Position numbers and translations under genes: made by a program
The notes under the pieces: model-generated
The model's database searches: none
The model's input: only the letters and a program-made list of their open reading frames with translations
What the model was told of the DNA's origin: nothing
Shown here: one piece after another, positions 57,114 to 64,000 of the stretch
Layout of the letters: each line of letters opens with the position of its first letter
How positions within the stretch are numbered: position 1 is the stretch's first letter
DNA from: Ornithinimicrobium humiphilum
GTDB lineage: Bacteria; Actinomycetota; Actinomycetes; Actinomycetales; Dermatophilaceae
Reading direction: 5' to 3'
Length of the DNA stretch: 64,000 nt
NCBI RefSeq assembly: GCF_006716885.1
Contig: NZ_VFPU01000003.1
Span: 124,001 to 188,000, forward strand

Positions 57114-58313
57114 GTGAAACTCGCCATCCTGTCCCGGTCGCTGCGCGCCTACTCCACGCAGCGGCTGCGCACGGCCGCACTGCAGCGCGGTCACCAGGTG
57201 AAGGTCCTCGACACGCTGCGCTTCGGGATCGACCTGTCGGGGCCCGAGCCGGACCTGCACTTCCGGGGTCGACCGCTGTCCTCCTACGACGCGGTGCTGC
57301 CCCGCATCGGCGCCTCGGTCACCTACTTCGGCACCGCCGTCGTGCGTCAGTTCGAGCAGATGGACGTCTACACGCCCAACACCGCCAACGGCATCATGAA
57401 CAGCCGCGACAAGCTGCGCGCCAGCCAGATCCTGCTGCGTCACGAGATCGCGATGCCGGCCACCGTCTTCGTGCGCAACCGCGACGAGATCCCGCACGCG
57501 ATCGAGATGGTCGGGGGCGCCCCGGTCGTCATCAAGCTGCTCGAGGGCACCCAGGGCATCGGCGTCATCCTCGCGCCCGAGATGAAGGTCGCCGAGGCCA
57601 TCATCGAGACCCTGCACGGCACCAACCAGCAGGTGCTCATCCAGAGCTTCGTCAAGGAGAGCAGGGGCACCGACATCCGCGCGCTCGTCGTCGGCGACCG
57701 GGTGGTCGCGGCGATGCGGCGCCGCGCCTCCGGCGACGAGTTCCGCTCCAACGTGCACCGCGGCGGCAGCGTGGAGGCGGTCGACCTCGACCCGGAGTAT
57801 GCCGAGGTGGCGGTCCGCAGCGCCCACATCATGGGCCTGCGCGTGGCCGGCGTGGACATGCTCGAGGGCAGCGACGGCCCGCTCGTCATGGAGGTCAACT
57901 CCTCCCCGGGCCTGCAGGGCATCGAGACGGCGACCAAGCTCGACGTCGCGGGCGCGATCGTCGACTACATCGCCGACCAGGCCGGCTTCCCCGACATCGA
58001 CGTGCGCCAGCGGCTCTCCGTCTCCACGGGATACGGCGTGGCCGAGATCGCGGTCCACACCGGCTCGGAGCTGGTGGGCCGCACGATCGGCGAGTCCGGC
58101 CTGCTGGAGAAGGACGTCCAGGTGCTGACGCTGCACCGTGGCACCCGCGTCGTGCCCAACCCCGGCCCGTCCAAGGAGCTGGAGGAGGGCGACCGGCTGC
58201 TGTGCTTCGGGCGGCACGAGAGCATGCGCTCGCTCATCCCCGCGCGCAGCCGTCGGCCCAAGCGGGTGCGCAGGCTGCCGCGGCAGCCGATCGTCGAGAC
58301 CGAGACGGCCTGA
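57114..58313 (+). CDS. rimK: RimK-type ATP-grasp glutamate ligase with C-terminal TrkA-C domain
   Basis: Protein of 399 aa. Residues about 1-290 match RimK, which adds glutamate to the C-terminus of ribosomal protein S6 or makes polyglutamate: MKLAILSRSLRAYSTQRLRTAA, PRIGASVTYFGTAVVRQFEQM, NSRDKLRASQILLRH, VIKLLEGTQGIGVILA, and Mg ligands in VMEVNSSPGLQGIE. Residues about 310-385 (YGVAEIAVHTGSELVGRTI ... EEGDRLLCFGRHESM) match the TrkA-C (RCK_C) domain, a ligand-binding module of potassium channels. RimK is usually about 300 aa, so this is a fusion. It may be controlled by a small ligand. GTG start. Confidence 0.88.
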   Translation: MKLAILSRSLRAYSTQRLRTAALQRGHQVKVLDTLRFGIDLSGPEPDLHFRGRPLSSYDAVLPRIGASVTYFGTAVVRQFEQMDVYTPNTANGIMNSRDKLRASQILLRHEIAMPATVFVRNRDEIPHAIEMVGGAPVVIKLLEGTQGIGVILAPEMKVAEAIIETLHGTNQQVLIQSFVKESRGTDIRALVVGDRVVAAMRRRASGDEFRSNVHRGGSVEAVDLDPEYAEVAVRSAHIMGLRVAGVDMLEGSDGPLVMEVNSSPGLQGIETATKLDVAGAIVDYIADQAGFPDIDVRQRLSVSTGYGVAEIAVHTGSELVGRTIGESGLLEKDVQVLTLHRGTRVVPNPGPSKELEEGDRLLCFGRHESMRSLIPARSRRPKRVRRLPRQPIVETETA

Positions 58314-58316
58314 CGC

Positions 58317-60059
58317 TCAGGCCGGCGTGACCGGCAGCCGGCGAGCCACCGCCGGCGGCACCAGCGGCATCCGCGGGGGCACCGGCTCGAGGCGCCGGTA
58401 GGGCTCCCCGGGCGCCGGGCGCGGGTCCGGCTCCCCCTTGACCGGCCACAGCGACAGGGCCCGTTCGGCCTGCGCGGTGATCGTCAGCGAGGGGTTGACA
58501 CCGAGGTTGGCCGAGACCGTCGACCCGTCGACGACGTGCAGCCCCGGGTGCCCGTGGACCCGGTGGTAGGGGTCGACGACCCCGGTCCCGGCGCTCTCCC
58601 CGATCGCGCAGCCGCCGAGGAAGTGCGCGGTCATCGGGACGTCGAGCACGTCGCCGACGCTGCCGGCCGGGAAGCCGCCGATGCGCCGGGCCAGAGCCCG
58701 GGCCGCGCGGTGCGCCGCCGGGATCCAGGTCGGGTTGGGCTCGCCGTGGCCGCGGCCCGAGGTAAGCCGGAAACCGCCGAGCGGCCCGCGCCCCGCGCGC
58801 ACCGTGATCGAGTTGTCGAGGCTCTGCATGACCAGCGCGATGGTCCCGCGCTCGGACCAGGAGTTGATGCCCGCGAGCATCCCGGCCGCCCGCACCGGGT
58901 GCCGCGCGACCTGCCCCAGCCAGCGCACCGGCCGCGGCACCCGGCCACCACCGTCGACGAGCAGCGTGGTGAGCAGCCCCATGGCGTTCTGCCCGTTGCC
59001 GTAGCGCACCGGCTCGACGTGGGTGTCCGGGTCGGGGTGGAAGCTGCTCGTGATCGCGACGCCGCGCGTGAAGTCGAGCCGGCGGTCGCGGTGGCGGCGC
59101 CCGGGCGGCACGAGCGCACCGACGAGAGCCTCGGAGTTGGTCCGGGTGAGCACGCCCAGCCGGTCGGACAGGTGCGGCAGGTCGCCGTCCTGCTTGAGCC
59201 GGTGCAGCAGGTGCTGGGTCCCCCAGGTGCCCGCCGCCAGCACGACGTGGTCGGCGGTGAGGGTGTGCCGTGGCGCGCGACGCCCGAGCAGCGCGCCCGA
59301 GCGGACCGTCTCCACGGCATACCCGCCCTGCGGCCGGGGTCGGATCCGCACGACCGTGGTGTCCGGGACGACGCGAGCACCGCCCCGCTCGGCGAACCAC
59401 AGGTAGTTCTTGACCAGGGTGTTCTTGGCGCCGACCCGGCAGCCGACCATGCAGCCACCGCACTCGGTGCAGCCGGTGCGGCGCGGGCCGGTCCCGTCGA
59501 AGTAGGGGTCCGCGACCTCGACGCCCGGCTCCCTGCGACCGTCCCGGCCGAAGAAGACGCCGACCGGCGCGAGCCGGAAGGTGTGCCCGACGCCGAGCTC
59601 CTCGGCGACCTCGCGGTAGAGGTCGTCCACGGGCGTGGGGGCCGGGTTCGTCACCACGCCGAGCATCCGCGTCGCGGTGTCGTAGTGGGGCGCGAGCTCG
59701 GCCCGCCAGTCGGTGATGTGCGCCCACTGGGGGTCGTCGTAGAAGGCGTCGGCCTGCGGCCGGTAGAGCGTGTTGGCGTAGTTGAGCGAGCCGCCTCCGA
59801 CCCCGGCACCGGCGAGCACGAGCACGTCGGGGAGCACGTGGATGCGCTGCACGCCGCGCAGTCCCAGCCGCGGCGCCCAGAGGAAGCGCCTCAGGTCCCA
59901 GGAGGTGCGGGCGAAGTCCTCGTCGGCGAACCGGCGACCCGCCTCGAGCACCGTGACGCGGTAGCCCTTCTCGGTCAGCCGCAGCGCGGCCACGCTCCCG
60001 CCGAAGCCGCTGCCCACCACGACCACGTCGGTGTGCTCGGTCTCGGCGCGGGACGGCAT
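58317..60059 (-). CDS. GMC-like FAD-dependent oxidoreductase (cholesterol oxidase-like)
   Basis: Flavoenzyme of 580 aa. The dinucleotide fold DVVVVGSGFGGSVAALRL (11-28) is followed by LAGAGVGGGSLNYANTLY, the Cys-rich GCTECGGCMVGCRVGAKNT, and the C-terminal HFLGGCAIGESAGTGVVDPYHRVHGHPGLHVVDGST, typical of cholesterol oxidase-type GMC proteins. The substrate may be a sterol-like or other alcohol. The last 45 residues are Pro-rich. ATG at 60059; TAGCCT lies seven bases upstream. It ends four bases from rimK, converging on it. Confidence 0.83.
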   Translation of the reverse strand: MPSRAETEHTDVVVVGSGFGGSVAALRLTEKGYRVTVLEAGRRFADEDFARTSWDLRRFLWAPRLGLRGVQRIHVLPDVLVLAGAGVGGGSLNYANTLYRPQADAFYDDPQWAHITDWRAELAPHYDTATRMLGVVTNPAPTPVDDLYREVAEELGVGHTFRLAPVGVFFGRDGRREPGVEVADPYFDGTGPRRTGCTECGGCMVGCRVGAKNTLVKNYLWFAERGGARVVPDTTVVRIRPRPQGGYAVETVRSGALLGRRAPRHTLTADHVVLAAGTWGTQHLLHRLKQDGDLPHLSDRLGVLTRTNSEALVGALVPPGRRHRDRRLDFTRGVAITSSFHPDPDTHVEPVRYGNGQNAMGLLTTLLVDGGGRVPRPVRWLGQVARHPVRAAGMLAGINSWSERGTIALVMQSLDNSITVRAGRGPLGGFRLTSGRGHGEPNPTWIPAAHRAARALARRIGGFPAGSVGDVLDVPMTAHFLGGCAIGESAGTGVVDPYHRVHGHPGLHVVDGSTVSANLGVNPSLTITAQAERALSLWPVKGEPDPRPAPGEPYRRLEPVPPRMPLVPPAVARRLPVTPA

Positions 60060-60144
60060 ACGCGCGAGGCTAGCGCCCCCGCGGCCTGCCGGGAACAGGC
60101 CGCCTGCGGTGGACGGGAGAGGGGGGCAGGACGACAGTGAGGGG

Positions 60145-60420
60145 ATGGCTGAGAAGAAGAAGGACGACCCCGGCCCCAGCGTCAAGGATCCGGAGATGTA
60201 CGAGTCCCTGCGCGAGGACGGCGCGAGCAAGGCGAAGGCGGCGGCCATCTCCAACGCGGCCGCCAACACCTCCCGCGAGGAGGTCGGCAGCAAGGGCGGC
60301 TCGAGCGGGTCCTACGAGGACTGGACGGTCGACGAGCTGCGCGAGCGGGCGGCCGAGCTCGACGTCGAGGGCCGCTCGGACATGACCAAGGACGAGCTGA
60401 TCACGGCGCTGCGAGAGTAA
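60145..60420 (+). CDS. Rho_N-domain small protein
   Basis: Protein of 91 aa. Residues 1-50 are Lys/Asp/Ser-rich and likely disordered; residues 55-91 form a Rho N-terminal-like (SAP-type) helix-extended-loop-helix: YEDWTVDELRERAAELDVEGRSDMTKDELITALRE. It may bind nucleic acids. GACAGT six bases before the ATG supports a leaderless start. Ten bases precede the next gene. Confidence 0.78.
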   Translation: MAEKKKDDPGPSVKDPEMYESLREDGASKAKAAAISNAAANTSREEVGSKGGSSGSYEDWTVDELRERAAELDVEGRSDMTKDELITALRE

Positions 60421-60430
60421 ACCGTCGGCC

Positions 60431-60921
60431 GTGAGCGAGCACGCCCCGCACCCGGACGACGACCGGTCCGAGTCGCGCGACCAGCGGATGGACCGCAACT
60501 TCGTCGAGCTCCTCCAGGAGCTGCGCGTCCTGCAGACCGGCACCCAGATCCTCGCCGGCTTCCTCATGACGCTGCCCTTCCAGGCACGCTTCGTCGACCT
60601 CGGCACCGAGCACCGCTACGTCTTCCTGGTCGCGATCGTGCTGGCCTTCGTCACGACCGTGCTGCTCGTCGGGCCGGTCAGCGTGCACCGGGCGCTCTTC
60701 CGGCGGCACATGAAGGCCGAGCTGGTGCAGGTCTCCCACGTGATGGCGCGGGCCGGTCTCGTGACGCTGGGCCTGACGATGGCGAGCGTGCTGCTGCTCG
60801 TCTTCGGGGTGGTCCTGGGCGAGCCGAGCCTGCGGGCTACGTCGCCGGGGGCGTCTCGGTGGTCGTCTTCGGCGTCGTCTGGTGGGCGGTGCCGCACTGG
60901 CTCCGGAGGCAGAGCACCTGA
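60431..60921 (+). pseudogene. DUF6328-type membrane protein gene with a frameshift
   Basis: Four-helix membrane protein. Residues 1-133 read well (RNFVELLQELRVLQTGTQILAGFLMTLPFQ, YVFLVAIVLAFVTTVLL, ARAGLVTLGLTMASVLLLVFGVV). Near 60826-60835 the frame changes: continuing in frame gives Ser/Gly/Arg-rich shadow sequence for hundreds of residues, whereas the frame that begins GGC at 60835 gives GYVAGGVSVVVFGVVWWAVP, the missing fourth helix, and ends HWLRRQST at the TGA 60919-60921. A single base seems missing. Either a true frameshift or a sequencing error. Confidence 0.8.
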
Positions 60922-60925
60922 GCCG

Positions 60926-61749
60926 TCACCGACGGGTGCGCGCCGCCCGGTCGGTGGCGGCGAAGCGCACCAGCAGGTCGGCCGCGACGCTCACCGCGAT
61001 GGTCGCCGGCTCCTTGCCGACCAGGTCGGGCAGACCGATGGGCGTGACCACGCGGTCGACGACCTCCTCCACGAGCCCGCCCTCGACGAGCCGGCGCCGG
61101 AGCCGCGCCCACTTGGTGCGCGAGCCGATCAGCCCGACGCTCCCCAGCCCCTCGGTCCGCAGCGCGGCGTCCACGACGGCCGCGTCCTCGGCGTGGTCGT
61201 GGGTCATCACGAGCACGTGGGTGCCGGCGGGCAGCGTGCCGAGCACGAGCTCCGGCAGCACGGGTATGCGGTGCGGGTGCACCCGGGCGTGCGCGTCGGC
61301 GAGCGGCGCGAGGGCCTCGTCCGAGAGGGCCTCGGGCCGGGTGTCGACGAGGTGCAGGTCGAGGTCGTGGCGGGCGAGGACCCGGGCCAGCTCGTGGCCC
61401 ACGTGGCCCAGGCCGACGATCGCGACCGCGGGCACGACGGGCAACGGCTCGAGGAGGACGTCGACCTCGCCGCCGCAGCACTGCACACCGTGCCGGGCGG
61501 GGGCCTTCTCCGAGAGCGTGGTCGAGAACGTCTCCGGACGACGGGTGCCCTCGCCCAGCATCGCCCGGGCCCGCTCGACGGCGAGCGCCTCGAGGTTGCC
61601 GCCCCCGACGGTGTCCCAGGTGCGCTCCGCCGAGACCACCATCTTGGCGCCGGCCTCGCGCGGGGCGTGGCCGCGCACCGACGTCAGGGTGACGAGCACG
61701 CCGGGCTCCCGGCGCGTCCGCAGGTGCTCCACCGCGGCGAGCCAGCGCA

Positions 61750-61750
<1 letters not shown>
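60926..61750 (-). CDS. xdhC: XdhC-type protein for xanthine dehydrogenase maturation
   Basis: Protein of 274 aa that binds molybdenum cofactor and helps insert its sulfurated form in xanthine dehydrogenase. The N-terminal XdhC/CoxI region has RGHAPREAGAKMVVS and GGGNLEALAVERA with CCGGEVDVLLEPL; the C-terminal Rossmann region has AIVGLGHVGHELARVLA. ATG overlaps the stop of the large subunit gene by one base (TGATG), so both are coupled. Its stop is four bases from the convergent, frameshifted DUF6328 gene. Confidence 0.88.

Positions 61751-64000
<2,250 letters not shown>

Overview
The window is very GC-rich DNA with dense, short-spaced genes, GTG and even TTG starts, many four-base ATGA/GTGA overlaps, and a large set of apparently leaderless genes whose -10 hexamer (pattern nAnnnT) lies 6-7 nt before the start codon. 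This, with the protein families present (DUF485/ActP symporters, a CE1758/CE1759 flavin pair, a SigG-like ECF factor with a SnoaL tail, DUF5701 and DUF6328 proteins), points to a high-GC actinobacterium. The flavour resembles Intrasporangiaceae/Ornithinimicrobiaceae, but that genus-level placement is inference. The region looks like ordinary chromosome: no tRNA, rRNA, insertion sequence, prophage or CRISPR array was seen.

Layout. 1-1.7 kb: DUF485 plus ActP-like carboxylate symporter, running off the left edge. 2-3.8 kb: a secreted ScyD/ScyE-like protein and a DinB protein. 3.8-7.8 kb: a LytS/LytTR two-component system upstream of a second small-subunit plus symporter pair. 7.9-10.4 kb: MarR-regulated DHA2 efflux pump. 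10.5-12.1 kb: VOC protein and ECF sigma factor. 12.2-20.7 kb: single housekeeping and stress genes (SDR, nuclease-fold protein, LiaF-like protein, aldo/keto reductase, PatB-type aminotransferase, a membrane-anchored metzincin, a saccharopine dehydrogenase). 20.9-23.2 kb: amino-acid ABC importer. 23.2-31 kb: PIG-L deacetylase, a second metzincin, NUDIX, a Tat-exported glucuronyl C5-epimerase-like enzyme, an FMN reductase/luciferase-like monooxygenase pair, an ankyrin protein. 31-36 kb: AAA ATPase, a family-A DNA polymerase-like protein, SGNH hydrolase, an AlkZ-like protein. 36-37.7 kb: an ArsR/SRPBCC pair with a divergent DinB gene and two operators. 37.7-39.2 kb: a broken secreted-protein gene. 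39.4-40.4 kb: an orphan degenerate response regulator and HU.

40.5-50.4 kb is a cobalamin salvage and assembly block: a CobC-like aminotransferase, a cobalamin riboswitch, BtuFCD import, CobQ, CbiZ, CbiB, CobU, CobT and CobS, mostly with overlapping ends. It has no corrin-ring synthesis genes, so it would import corrinoids, strip cobinamides to cobyric acid with CbiZ, and rebuild the nucleotide loop. 50.6-52.7 kb holds a third symporter system (DUF4212 plus a VC_2705-type symporter) preceded by two CRP-like sites and a 12-codon mini-ORF. 52.8-55.5 kb: membrane protein, rhomboid protease, a second ArsR/SRPBCC pair with its own operator, a flavodoxin-like protein. 55.6-58.3 kb: a divergent RimK / RimB-like protease / aspartoacylase-like trio, the RimK carrying a C-terminal TrkA-C (RCK_C) domain. 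58.3-64 kb: GMC oxidoreductase, Rho_N protein, a frameshifted DUF6328 gene, XdhC and the xanthine dehydrogenase molybdenum subunit (cut by the right edge).

The most unexplained signal is a short DNA word, GGTATG(A/C)CGT or its complement, found many times across unrelated genes, in different reading frames and forcing rare codons (TAT, ATA, GTA). That suggests selection on DNA rather than protein.
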